Below, one piece after another: positions 33,610 through 44,815 of a DNA stretch of 64,000 bases. Position numbers and translations under genes: made by a program. Within the stretch, counting starts at the first letter, position 1. Each line of letters begins with the position of its first letter. The notes under the pieces were generated by a model that saw nothing but the letters and a program-made list of their open reading frames with translations, did not search any database and was not told the origin of the DNA. Source of the stretch: Agapanthus africanus (taxonomy: Eukaryota > Streptophyta > Magnoliopsida > Asparagales > Amaryllidaceae); assembly GCA_030015575.1 (NCBI GenBank), contig CM057344.1, positions 592,294,410 through 592,358,409 on the forward strand, in the 5' to 3' direction.

Positions 33610-35315
33610 ATGGCAAGCGACCATCCTGAAGATTCGGGTACCAGCCGCCACCTCCCCCTCACCGAAGGCGCGGATGAACCCCCTCCGGCGACCATCATCC
33701 ACGCCCTCGCCAGCCGAATAGGTCAGCTACAGTCCCTTGTGGAGGCGCTCGTCCGCGCCTAAACGGCAGGGCCTGGGCTCCAGATCGCCGCTCCTCCGCC
33801 TCCGGAACGCTCTACCCCCGTCGGCACGGCCGACCACCAGCGGGCCGCTACTCCCGACCACGGATCCTACGGACCCGTACTCCTTGAGACCCGTTGGGCG
33901 CCTAGCGGCTCCACCACCAAGCTTGTCGCCGGAGCACCACGCCTCGAGCCTCTTCGCGACCCTTGCCCTCCTGAGGAGATGTCGGTCACCTAGCCTGTCC
34001 ACAGGCATGACCGACACCCACTCCCCCGACGGGTCACACAGAAGGGGCTCGCTACGACGGCTCGAGAGCCACCGCACCCGGGGATCTGAGGAACCTCATC
34101 GAGAGGAATCGGAGCCGAGCCCAAACGCAGGTCTCCCACAGCAGAGGCCAGGGATCCCGAGGCACCGAGTCCTCGGAGTACCGCGGCCGACTCGACGCCC
34201 TCGAGAAGAAGATCGAGGGCATGCGTCAGGAAGGTCACTTCTCGGCCGACGGGGCCGAGTACGTCGCCGACTCGCTTACCAAACCGTTCACCGAGGAGCT
34301 GCTTGCTGTCCACGTCTCCTAGCGCAACAAACCCCCGAAGGTCTCTCTGTTCGACGGGAAAACCGACCCCAAAGACCATTTGGATGCTTTCATCACGGGA
34401 ATGAGCTTCCAGGACCATTTCGACGACGCCCAGTGCAGGGCCTTCCCTACCACCCTCATCCGTTCTGGTCGGGACTGGTTCTGAGGACTCGAGCCTCGCT
34501 CGATCTCGACCTTCGACGAGCTGGCTACTCAGTTCCTCAGCCACTTCGTTGGGAACCGTCGGCAGAAGCACACGGTCGACTACCTCTTCACAATTAAGAG
34601 TGGAGACAAGGAGACGTTCAAGGCTTACATCACTCGCTTTTACAACGCCCTCCTCGAGGTTCCCGAGCACCGGGACGAGACCGTCATCACGGCGCTCAGA
34701 TCTGGCCTGAGGCACAAGGAGTGGTTGTGCTCCTTTGCGTTGGCACAGCTTAAGACCATGGCCGAGGTCAAGACGTGGACCGAGCGCGAGGTTCAGCTAG
34801 AGTCCGAGGTGAATGCGAACTTCCCCCGGGCAGAACGATTCGACCAGAAGAAAATGGCTCGGGAGGAGAGGTCGGAGCATCAGCAGCCCTATCACCCAAA
34901 ATTCAAGGAGTACACCCCGCTCAACGTCTCCCTCGCAGTGTTACTAGAGGAGGCCCAAGGCGAGGGGTTCTTCAAGTTCCCTCCAATCCCGTGTCAGGCA
35001 TCAAAGCGGACCCGGGGCCCTTACTGCGCCTTCCACCGGACGCTGGGCCACGCCACCGAGGATTGCAAGCAACTCCGGGATTACATCGAGGAACTCATCC
35101 GATCGGGGCACCTCGCCACCTACTTAAGGGATAAACGGCAGGCTGAACGCGAGCAGGAGCAGCGTCCTCCCCCCGCCGAGCTGACCATCGGCCAGATCAT
35201 GCTTGCTTCCGCGGAGGACCAGTCCGGCACCCGGAGTGCCCCGTACCCGGCGCCAGGCACGGAGGATAGCAAATCTCCAGGAAGCTCGGGCCGCGCTGAT
35301 AGGGTCATCTATTAG
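33610..35315 (+). pseudogene. gag of Tat-type element, decayed
   Basis: ATG at 33610 opens MASDHPEDSGTSRHLPL. The frame meets a stop at 33760 and changes frame near 34050. The capsid part (FDGKTDPKDHLDAFITGM, AQCRAFPTTL, STFDELATQFLSHFVGN, YLFTIKSGDKETFKAYI) is broken by TAG at 34320-34322 and TGA at 34482-34484. An uninterrupted tail (34725-35315) ends with YCAFHRTLGHATEDCKQLRDYIEELI, the CHHC-like knuckle of this family, and a natural stop at 35313. It probably gave RNA packaging particles when intact; no longer translatable as one protein. Confidence 0.75.
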
Positions 35316-36782
35316 CCTGTACTTTTCTTTCGAGGCAATGTAAACTCTCCCTAAGGCCTATTGTCAATTTAATAAAGATCGGCAGAACATTGCGAAGAAA
35401 GTAGAAAAGTTCTTGTTTATTCAAGGGGGGGTATTATGAGCTCCTCAGCCGTACATACAAAAAAAATTGTTGTTACTATTACAGCAACGGGGGAAGGAGG
35501 TGCAGAGAGCACTGCTCGTGATACTCGGTGAAGATCTCCGCAACGCCAAGGATTCGACCGAGCATCCGCCATGCTCGGTAATCCCTGGCGGGTAGCTTCC
35601 CTACCGCAACGCCAGGGATCGGAAAGCCCACCCAGAGGCAACCTAGTAGCTGCTCTGCTCGGTCATCCCCGGCGGGTAGCTCTCCTACCGCAACGCCAGG
35701 GATCAGAACCCTCACCAAGAGGCAACCCGCAGCTGCCAGAAGCCGCCCTGCTCGGTTATCCCTGGTGGGTAGATTCTCTACAGCAATGCCAGGGATCGGA
35801 AAGTCCTCCCAAAGGCAACTTAGCAGCTGCCCTGCTCAGTCTCCCCGGCGGGTGGCTCCCCTACCGCAACGCCAGGGATCAAAACCCTCACCAAGAGGAA
35901 ACCCAGCAGCTGCCCTGCTCGGTTATCCCTGGCAGGTAGCCTCCCTGCCGCAACGCCGGGGATCAAAGCCCTCACCAAGAGGCAACCTAGCAGCTCCCCT
36001 GCTTGTCATCCCCGACGGGTAGCTCTCCTACCTCAACGCCAAGGATCAAAAAGCCCTCCCAGAGACAGTCGAGCTCGAGGATCCCTCGCTCGGCTATCCT
36101 TCAGGACAAAAGCCCTCGCCAAGAGGCACCAGGTAGTAACCTTGCCCGGCCAAGGGTCATTGGTAGGCTTCTACAGCCCCTCCCGTGCCAAGGACCAAAA
36201 TCCTCCCAGAGACAGTCGAGTCCTTGCTCGGCTATCCCCGGCTGGTAGCTTCCTACCACAACCGACAGGGATCAAAGTCCTCATCAAGAGGCACTGGGCG
36301 TAACCCTGCTCGATCCCCGTCCTGAAGGATCAAAAGTCCTCGCAAGAGGCAACCGGGCAGCTACCCTACTCAGTCCAAATAAGGCCGACAACCCTCCGCC
36401 CACCACGCGCAGACAGCCCGAGCTGCCAACTAGGGGCATCAGGTCTATCCAAGTCTCGAGCGATCTCCCCTCGAATTCGGGGCCATGGGGATGCATGGAG
36501 ATGCCTTCTCCTCAGCAGCGCTTGAATCAACTCGATGGACGATTGCTAGGCAGATAGCCGACCTGATATGGAGGCCCAACAGTGCAAGAAGAAAAATTTT
36601 ACAAGCATTCTTCATGAACAAAAGACAAAAGCGCAAATCAAGGAAACCAAAGAAAGAAAAAGTTTTATTACTAAAAGGCGGTCTTTACAGAGGGTATTTT
36701 TGGCTCCTCAGCCTAACAAAATACCCGGAGGCTTACAAAGTTCTAGACGCAGCAAAATAAAAAGAGGAGGAAGACGGAGGCT
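35316..36782 (+). repeat. Hairpin-bearing tandem repeats of about 84 bp plus spacer
   Basis: From about 35560 to 36400 there are seven or more degenerate units of 80-92 bp. Each includes CTGCTCGGTTATCCCTGGCG, GGTAGCTTCCCTACC and CGCCAGGGATC. Within a unit ATCCCTGGCG pairs with CGCCAGGGAT, and GGTAG with CTACC, giving a nested hairpin. Open frames here come from the repeats. 36480-36782 is spacer leading to the end of the antisense ORF. Confidence 0.7.
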
Positions 36783-38787
36783 TTAGGCCTTCGGGCCAGG
36801 AACGGCCTCAGGGCCCTCGACATCCACCACGAGGTGAGCTGGGTCCTCGGTGAATTCCTCGTCATTAATCTCCTGCCCCTGCCCATTGGTGTCCGCGAGG
36901 GGGTACTGGGCCCGGAGCTCTTCATCGGCAAACCCCAGCACTCGGGCCTTAACAGCGTCGAGGGCCTCATGCCAGATAAGGGTCGTGGCGACGGTCAAAT
37001 CATCATAGAAGTCTTTCGACTTCTTGTAGCCCTCCACCGCCGTCGCCGCCGAGAGGTCGGCTAACATGGCCACCCTCAGGTCGGCCGACTTCGCCCACTC
37101 GGCCGCCGCCCCCAGCTCCTTCCGGAGGGATTTTACTGTCTTCTTCAGATTGCCGGCCAGCACCTGAGCGTCCTCAAGCTTGGCCTCAACGACTGCGGCG
37201 GCCTCGCGGTGCCGGACGACTTTCCGCTTCCCAGTCTCCACCTCACCCTCCAGGACGACGACCCTCGCCTTCATCGCCTCCAGCTCCCGCTTGGAGCTCT
37301 CTTCCAGCGAGGCAAGCTGGCCCGCAGCTTTCATCGCCGGGGCTACCATCTCGGCCTCCATGCGCAAGGCGAGGACGACGTGCTGAAGGACCTGAAAGGC
37401 AGAAGAGAGATCAAGAAAATGAGAGAGGAACTGAACCTCAAATAGTAGTGAAAGACAAGCGCTTACCTGCACGGACTCCTGGGCGATGGACGCCAGCTGA
37501 GCCCTAAAGGTCCCCCCGGGGACTCTACCCCTGGCCGATGCCTCTATCTCATGCAGCAGGCTATCCGCGACAGATAGCCCCGAAGGCACGGCAAACTGGA
37601 GACCGCCTTCCTCCACCGTGATCGGCGAAGACGGTTCCTGGGCAGATCTCTTCTTGAGTGGCCTCGAGGGAGAGTCGGTCTCCTCCTCCGAGGCCGGGTC
37701 CTTCAGAATCCGAGCCCACCTCCGACTCGACGTTCTGCTGGGCCCCGGGGCGAGATTCACTTCCGAGCGCTCGCGGGGCACTACCGCCGGGGGAGAAGGA
37801 GCCGGGGCAGGCTGTGAACGGGAAGAGCCGGCGCCCCCAACCTTCGCAGCCGGCCTCGGCTGGCGCATTGAAGCCCGGAGCGAGTTTATGTCCATGGGTC
37901 CTGCACAGAACCAAATGTAGAGGGAGTCAACGATACGGGTAATATACGAACCAAAAAGGAAAACCTAAACTTACCGACGAACTCAACAGGGCTGAGCCCG
38001 GTCCAACTCAGAACCCTCTCAGACAACAGCACGTCGAAACGGGGGATGGGCTCCCACGACGCCACTCTCACTGCAACGGGATCACTGGACTGGTTCCCCG
38101 GCAAGTGCTTCTCCCTCGACCACTCTGTAGGCACGGGCCAGTCTTCGCCCTCGGGAGGGGAAACGAAGAAGAACTTCTTCTTCCAGTCGTGAATGGAAGA
38201 AGGTAGGGCTACAACTCCCGTCCCGGCGGGGCCCCCTGATCGCTTTCTGAAAGAGAGATAAACCCACCTCGGGTCGCTCGCTCGACCACCGGGGTGATTT
38301 TTGAAGACGAGGGAAGAATCAAGGAGGGAAAAGCTGAAAGGATCGCCTGTAATTTCAGGCGAACCAGGAACCCGGGGAGAATCCTCCACGAGTTTGGCAC
38401 CAACTGACCGGGGGCTAACCTGAAGAAGTTCAACGCTTCAACGACCTCAAGAGAGAAGGGCAGACGTATTCCACCCCAAAATACTTCCAAATACAGGGCG
38501 ATCTCCCTGCCACGTACTTGGTCTGCCCTCTCTCCCTCCTTAGCCAGGCGGAGCATATAGCGCGAGGGGATGTGGAAGCGAGCCCGCGCGTTGGAAAGCT
38601 CGTCCTCATGCCTTATCCAACACAAGGCACTGGGAGCAGCATCTACCGCCTCCTCCCTGGGGGCTGCCCCCGCCATATGATCCCGGGAAGAGGGGCCAAC
38701 CTCTGCCCCCCGGGAGGACTCAGGCTCACCTAAAGGGTTCCTAGAACCTACCCCAACGACATCTACCGACTCGACAAGAGAAGACAT
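36783..38787 (-). pseudogene. Antisense ORF with 'putative gypsy type transposon' (PF04195-like) domain
   Basis: Minus-strand gene inside the gypsy element. The first part (ATG at 38787) reads RFHIPSRYMLRLAKEGERAD, LEVFWGGIRLPFSLEVVEAL and QLVPNSWRILPGF, the domain annotated in plants as putative gypsy type transposon. A frameshift around 38250-38380 moves the continuation (FKNHPGGRASDPRWVYLSFRKR, HDWKKKFFFV) to another frame. GT-AG introns are visible at about 37976-37898 and at 37466-37392 (75 nt, in frame). The last exons encode an Ala/Lys/Glu-rich coiled coil (about 37380-36990) and an acidic tail ending at 36783. Such antisense ORFs are known from Tat-lineage elements; their function is unknown. 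Confidence 0.65.
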
Positions 38788-41645
38788 CTAACCTTGGGAA
38801 GAATGATCCTCGGGGAACGAAAGTGGAATGAAGAAAACGAGCGCCGAGAAACCGAGACTTGGAACGGGAAATGTCACGCCCCGCTTCCCAGTGTACGGCG
38901 AAGTGGACGCGGCAAGGCCCGCTACGTATATACTCAGAAGTACATACGCTAAGCATAACTAAGCAATATAAAGTAAATCACAAGAGACGAATAATATAGA
39001 AATAACAACAACTTTTATTAATAACATTCTTTGTACAATGCATGAAAAGAAAATACAACTGGAATGAAAAGTACTGCCTAAACAGTGGCATAACAGAAAA
39101 TGAAATAAACTGGAAAGAACAAGGTACAGTATCTAGAGCTCTGGATCTTCCTGGAATTGCTCCAAATCTTCACCGGTGGGCTCGATCTCAGCTTGGTCCA
39201 ACGCACCTGACGACATTCAAAGAAGAAAGAAATAGAATGTCGTCAGCGAACAGGTCGCTCGGTAAGTCCCAAAGAATAAGAAGAATGAGAATGACAGAGT
39301 ATCAGTATTTTCTAAAGTATTATATTGTTGAATATTATGGAACATTGTGTAACGCTGTTGTTTGTAGCTTGGTACAGAAGGATGCCAGTGTATACGAGGG
39401 GAGTCTCACTTGCCAGAGACTAAGGCACGTGTCGTACAAGGAACCGTTATGCCACGGTACAACAGCAATAGGATTCAGGTTAGGTGTCTTAATCTGACCA
39501 CCTCGTGTCACCTTTAACACCTTCCGTACCAATCTACCCCTTAAACCCCGTAGTGTTTTAACAGTATTGTAGTATTGGAATATGTAAGTTGGGTGACTGA
39601 CCAAAACCATGATATCAGTAAACATGTTGTAACTGTGTAATCAGGTAAATGGAATATCAGGATAATGGATGAATATCCATGGTTTGATTCAGTCAAAAAG
39701 AATATATTGTTAACTGGATTCAGGGATTCATGTATTCAAATTGTATTAGAATATAAAAGAATATAGATTGACTTGAATCATATTCGAGTCAGGAATAGTC
39801 AGACTCTAACCCGAGTCAGACTAAAAGAAAGCTTATTTGAAGTTCAATATTAGTTAGGGGCCTTATTGTAATTTGTAAAACTTGAGAGGGTTTTCTGTAA
39901 AAGTACTTTTGTATAGTTTTCAAAAATACACCTTAAGTATTTAATAATCGTCTTTATTGTTATAATGAATGTGAATTTTATTTGTGTTATTCTAGTGAAT
40001 ATATCCTAATAAAAGTATTAATTGTTTTATCTGAAATTCATGGTATTTTAATGTAACTTTTAATCTTGGAATTTTAGGAAAAAATGGAAACTTCATATTA
40101 TAATAAAATAGGTGTTTAAATGATAATTATATATATAGTAACACATGAATAGTTTTTAAATGAATATATTATTTTCAAAATCTCATTTTTCTTAAATGTC
40201 GTATTTTAAACCTTTCGAGACCGAATGCTCCTTGCGGAGGTCTGAATCTCGCACTACTAACCTGCGGGTGCACGATGAACCGTACTATCCCTAACAGGTT
40301 CCCCCAAAGTGGGTTGTAGCGGCACTTTGCTTAGGTTTTATAAACACTTCTCATTTAGGAAAACGGTTTTATAAATATAAGGTATTTATTTGCAAAAGAG
40401 TATAGTTTTCCGTATTTTAGTTGTTAGGGTTTCCTAAGCCAACTAGCCTACTTCTAAGGTCTAAACGATGAGTCATTAGAAGCATCAAATCGTCTCTTCA
40501 CCGTCAATTGTGGCCAGGTAAGTGCCAGGTAAGTGGGAAGGAACCACAGTCGTGGGCCTAATTAAAAACCACTAGCCTTAGACACACTTGCCTAGTCACC
40601 ACAAGACAGTTTAGATAAACGATCGATGTCCATGACCTATTGTGCTTTCATTTTATAAAAGATTTTATTTAGAAAAGTTTACAACTTAAAACTTTAAATA
40701 AAGATTATAAAGATTATGGTATTTTAGTGAAAAGTCCTGTATATTCGTATTCTATATTTTGATGTTTATCAATTAGGGTTATATTTGTGTGTGTGTAGAG
40801 GTAGGTCATTACCTCGTGACTTATTTTACGTTTTAATGAAGTTTAGAGGTTAAACATGATATATTAAACTTAAAGGTATTATAGCGCAAGAACACGGTAT
40901 TCGAAAACGTTATCATTTCATGTGTGAAATTTCATTCAAATTGGGTTCTACAAGTTTAGTGATCAAAATAAACATATTTAGGAGTGAGGTAATTGATTAA
41001 ACTAAGAAAAATGAATTTCATGGTATTTTTATGAAAAGAATACGGTTTTGCAAAGAAGCTATCATTTCATGTGAAAAAGTTTATTTAAATTGGTTTATGG
41101 GTGATTAATAGTCAACATGAATATGGGTAGATTTTATGTATTAGGTGACAAGTGGAAATTTATAGAAAAACCGAATCGGAAATCGGTTTAACCGATTTCC
41201 GTCGGGTTCCAAAAAGTCGTATTTTTACATTTATAGAAAATAGAGATAGAAGGGATGGGACTTACGGTTTGGACAAGCTAAGGAAGCTAAGAGATGAGGT
41301 GGTTGTCGATTCGTCGAAAACGTCGTGAAGGTTCTGATCCGGTCGCCGGAATCCGTCGTCGGTTTCGGCAGCGCTTCGCTTCTCGCTCTTTGCACCGAGT
41401 TCTCAAGAATTTGGGAGAGCGGACTTAGAGTTGTGAGGTGAAATGGTAGAGGGTAGGGGTCTTTATATAGGGCTAGGCTAGGATTAGGGTTTGGATTTAA
41501 AAAATATTTTAAAAAATGTAAAAATCATTAAAAATTCATTAATTTTGGTCTTAAAAGAGATTTAATTGAAATTGTGTAACAGTACTGGAAAAATAGACTA
41601 TACAGGGGGTTAGACCAGGTCAACACGAAAATTTTTCGTGTTGAC

Positions 41646-41667
41646 GACTCGGCCGACCGGCCGAGTC
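41646..41667. other. GACTCGGCCG palindrome in LTR A
   Basis: Perfect 10-bp inverted arms around AC. In LTR B the same site (about 56154-56212) has expanded into several GGCCGAGTC words, so it is unstable or hypervariable. Confidence 0.7.
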
Positions 41668-41805
41668 GGGTGTCGATGGGTGGGGTTTGATCTGGGGGAG
41701 ATTTTAGTATACTTTAATTTTTATAATTCGCAATAAATTGTGAGTTATGGCTGTTTGACCGTTTGACTTCTAAAAACAATTTTAAAAAAATGATATAAAA
41801 ATTAT

Positions 41806-41872
41806 GTGGGGCATGGGATTCGAACTCTGGTGGCTTGGTTCAGCAGTGCAAGATATTACCAATGAGCTACAA
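41806..41872 (-). other. tRNA-like segment with A- and B-box in LTR A
   Basis: Minus strand reads GTAGCTCATTGGTAATATC, then GAGTTCGAATCCC about 30 nt later. TAGCTCATTGG fits the Pol III A box and AGTTCGAATCC the B box, at tRNA-like spacing. The acceptor stem does not pair, so it is not a working tRNA; a tRNA-derived SINE head or captured tRNA is likelier. The same segment recurs at about 56347-56412. Confidence 0.55.
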
Positions 41873-42134
41873 ACTCCTTCTTGTAATTATTGTGGTTTTT
41901 AATTACTTAAACTTATAGCAGCAAGAATAAATACTCCTGGTATACATTAAATTTAAAGCAATTTCTTGTACACTAAAAATGGAGTTATTTCATTCTTGTA
42001 GCTTGTAATTAAAAACAAAAATAATTACCTAAATCTTGTGCTCAGGCTAAAATACCCCTTTATGGATTTTAAAAATATTTTGAAAAAAAAAATCTGTATA
42101 GGAAAAAAGTGTATAAAAAATTAGGGTTGTTACA

Positions 42135-42178
42135 TCCTACCCTCCTTATAAAAATTTCGTCCTCGAAATTTGTAAAAG
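42135..42178 (-). promoter_or_regulatory. Polypurine tract, unit A
   Basis: On the minus strand AAATTTCGAGGACGAAATTT is followed by AAGGAGGGTAGGA, then the LTR start TGTAACA. Same signature as 12645-12687. Confidence 0.85.
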
Positions 42179-42239
42179 AAAGGTGTAACAGTTTCAAAGA
42201 AGGTTTTGTGACAGAACTATTGGTAGTGTATGAAGATAT

Positions 42240-42905
42240 TTAGAAGGAAGAAATATTGCAAAATGTTTTGGTCAAAGTGAGGGAGTTACCTGGGTTACCT
42301 TGGTTCTTAGTCTCAGGTTCTAAGGCCGTTAAGGTGGAGGCTTGACGTCTCGACACATTTTTCTGAGTAAGCCGATACATCGATGTCTGACTAGGTAGGG
42401 ATGGTCCATATGGAGGTGGTGCTGGGAGTGCAAGACTAGGTGTAGGAGTCTGGACAGCTGGCTGCTTCGGGTAGATAGTGGGTGTGTGGGCTGAGTTGCG
42501 TCTATAGGGACAGTCTCTAATTCTATGATCGGATGCGCCGCAAACTAGGCACAGGCCTTTTGCGCGCCTACAGTCCTTCCACAAGTGTCCATTCCTATGG
42601 CAGTAGTAGCAAAATCCTGAACTTGACTGGTTAATTGTTTCCTTCTGTCTCTTGGGTTTTGCAGGTTGTGTAGTGTAGGTTCCTCATGCCATCTGGGTGG
42701 CAGTGCGTTTCCTGACAGTTGCTCCTGCTTCTGGTCGGTTTAATAATATGGCAGTCTGCTGCTGCAGTCCAACCAGTAGGCTTTGGATTTCCTTAAGCAG
42801 AACCGTCTGCTCGTTGGGTGGAGCAGGAACGGCAGATGTGAGAGGTAGTGTTGGAAGTGTAGGTGTGTTGTTGACATTGGTACTGATGTTGTTCGGGGAA
42901 TCCAT
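42240..42905 (-). pseudogene. Zinc-knuckle mini-gag, unit A (one stop)
   Basis: Starts MDSPNNISTNVNN at 42905. Same protein as the intact copy at 56776-57441, but one A-to-T change makes TGA at 42684-42686 (after TATQMA). The rest stays in frame, with CCHC knuckles YYCHRNGHLWKDC and CLVCGASDHRIRDC. The capsid domain is absent. Confidence 0.8.
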
Positions 42906-43116
42906 AACCCTGAAGAAAAATTTGGATTAGGACAGATTCAAATACATGAAATAATAAGATTCAAGGAATAGAGATTTGCAAGTTTCAAAAAACATGAATT
43001 GTAAAGAATGTTTTAGTTACTGGTTCTTGTGTTATATTGCTTAGGTTGTTCACGCAGACCAGAACTGCATGACAGGGATTCATATAGCTTGACCTGCATG
43101 GGCCACCAACAAAACC
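42906..43116 (-). mobile_element. Leader of unit A
   Basis: Sequence between LTR B (element upstream) and gag of unit A. In element orientation it begins GGTTTTGTTGGTGGCCCATG. No standard initiator-tRNA-Met site is seen; TGGTGGCCCATGC is a possible but unproven primer site. Confidence 0.5.
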
Positions 43117-44815
43117 TGTCACGCCCCGCTTCTCAGTGTACGGCGAAGTGGACGCGGCGAGTCCCGTTACGTATATACTCAGAAGTACATACGCTAAGCG
43201 TAACTAAGCAATATAAAGTAAATCACAAGAGACGAATAATATAAAAATAACAGCAACTTTTATTAATAACATTTTTTGTACAATGCATGAAAAGAAAATA
43301 CAACTGGAATGAAAAGCAATGCCTAAACAGCGGCATAACAGAAAATGAAATAAACTGGAAAGAACAAGGTACAGTATCTAGAGCTCTAGATCTTCCTGGA
43401 ACTGCTCCAAATCTTCATCGGTGGGCTCGATCTCAGCTTGGTCCAACGCACTTGACGATATTCAAAGAAGAAAGAAATAGAATGTCGTCAGCGAACAGGT
43501 CGCTCGGTAAGTCCCAAAGAATAAGAAGAATGAGAATGACAGAGTATCAGTATTTTCTAAAGTATTATATTGTTGAATATTATGGAACATTGTGTAACGC
43601 TGTTGTTTGTAGCTTGGTACAGAAGGATGCCAGTGTATACGAGGGGAGTCTCACTTGCCAGAGACTAAGGCACGTGTCGTACAAGGAACCGTTATGCCAC
43701 GGTACAACAGCAATAGGATTCAGGTTAGGTGTCTTAATCTGACCACCTCGTGCCACCTTTAACACCTCCCGTACCAATCTACCCCTTAAACCCCGTAGTG
43801 TTTTAACAGTATTGTAGTATTGGAATATGTAAGTTGGGCGACTGACCAAAACCATGATATCAGTAAACATGTTGTAACTGTGTAATCAGGTAAATGGAAT
43901 ATCAGGATAATGGATGAATATCCATGGTTTGATTCAGTCAAAAAGAATATATTGTTAACTGGATTCAGGGATTCATGTATTCAAATTGTATTGGAATATA
44001 AAAGAATATAGATTGACTTGAATCATATTCGAGTCAGGAATAGTCAGACTCTAACCCGAGTCAGACTAAAAGAAAGATTATTTGAAGTTCAATATTAGTT
44101 AGGGGCCTTATTGTAATTTGTAAAACTTGAGGGGGTTTTCTGTAAAAGTACTTTTGTATAGTTTTCAAAAATACACCTCAAGTATTTAATAATCGTCTTT
44201 ATTGTTATAATGAATGTGAATTTTATTTGTGTTATTCTAGTGAATATATCCTAATAAAAGTATTAATTGTTTTATCTGAAATTCATGGTATTTTAATGTA
44301 ACTTTTAATCTTGGAATTTTAAGAAAAAATGGAAACTTCATATTATAATAAAATAGGTGTTTAAATGATAATTATATATATATTAACACATGAATAATTT
44401 TTAAATGAATATTTTATTTTCAAAAATCTCATTTTTCTTAAATGTCGTATTTTAAACCTTTCGAGACCGAATGCTCCTTGCGGAGGTCTGAATCTCGCAT
44501 TACTAGCCTGCGGGTGCACGATGAACCGTACTATCCCTAACAGGTTCCCCAAAAGTGGGTTGTAGCGGCACTTTGCTTAGGTTTTATAAACACTTCTCAT
44601 TTAGGAAAACGGTTTTATAAATATGAGGTATTTATTTGCAAAAGAGTATAGTTTTCCGTATTTTAGTTGTTAGGGTTTCCTAAGCCAACTAGCCTACTTC
44701 TAAGGTCTAAACGATGAGTCATTAGAAGCCTCAAATTGCCTCTTCACCGTCAATTGCGGCCAGGTAAGTGCCAGGTAAGTGGGAAGGAACCACAGTCGTG
44801 GGCCTAATTAAAATC
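43117..44815 (-). mobile_element. LTR B of pol-less element, first part
   Basis: Begins TGTCACGCCCC at 43117, directly after the unit A leader. It follows LTR A closely up to AATTAAAATC, where the copia element at 44816 is inserted. It resumes at 55079. Joined length about 3.29 kb. It contains the 151-codon plus-strand frame (43287-43742) also present in LTR A. Confidence 0.85.
44811..44815. repeat. Target site duplication of copia, left (AAATC)
   Basis: AAATC against AAAAC at 55074-55078. The empty site in LTR A (about 40562-40575, ATTAAAAACCACTAGC) shows AAAAC to be the original sequence, so the left copy has one substitution. Confidence 0.85.

Larger units (their letters stand above)
32818..38871 (+). 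mobile_element. Pol-less Tat-type gypsy element (left part)
   Basis: Order: LTR (32818-33543), primer-binding site, decayed gag (33610-35315), hairpin-repeat block (about 35560-36400), antisense spliced ORF (36783-38787). No protease, reverse transcriptase or integrase is seen. The layout recalls non-autonomous Dasheng-like partners of Tat elements. The 3' LTR is not in view. A tandem array inserted at 38872 continues beyond the window, so the missing end may lie to its right. Confidence 0.7.
38872..42134 (-). mobile_element. LTR A of pol-less zinc-knuckle element
   Basis: A 3263-bp LTR. Plus strand TGTCACGCCCC...GTTGTTACA; element orientation TGTAACAACCC...GGGGCGTGACA. In element orientation a TATA box (TATATAAAG, about 41461-41469) lies about 670 bp in. 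It carries a tRNA-like segment (41806-41872), a CGGCCGAGTC palindrome (41646-41667) and a plus-strand open frame (39042-39497). LTRs B and C match it nearly base for base. Confidence 0.85.

Noticed and set aside
33737-34715. Long frames on both strands (286 and 241 codons)
   Set aside because: They shadow the GC-rich decayed gag; the gag motifs lie in a different frame.
36783-38787. True cellular gene or DNA transposase
   Set aside because: The domain called 'putative gypsy type transposon' is a feature of gypsy elements; its position inside a Tat-type element makes it an element-borne antisense ORF.
41806-41872. Functional tRNA gene
   Set aside because: A- and B-box words are present but the acceptor ends do not pair and no clear anticodon arm is seen.
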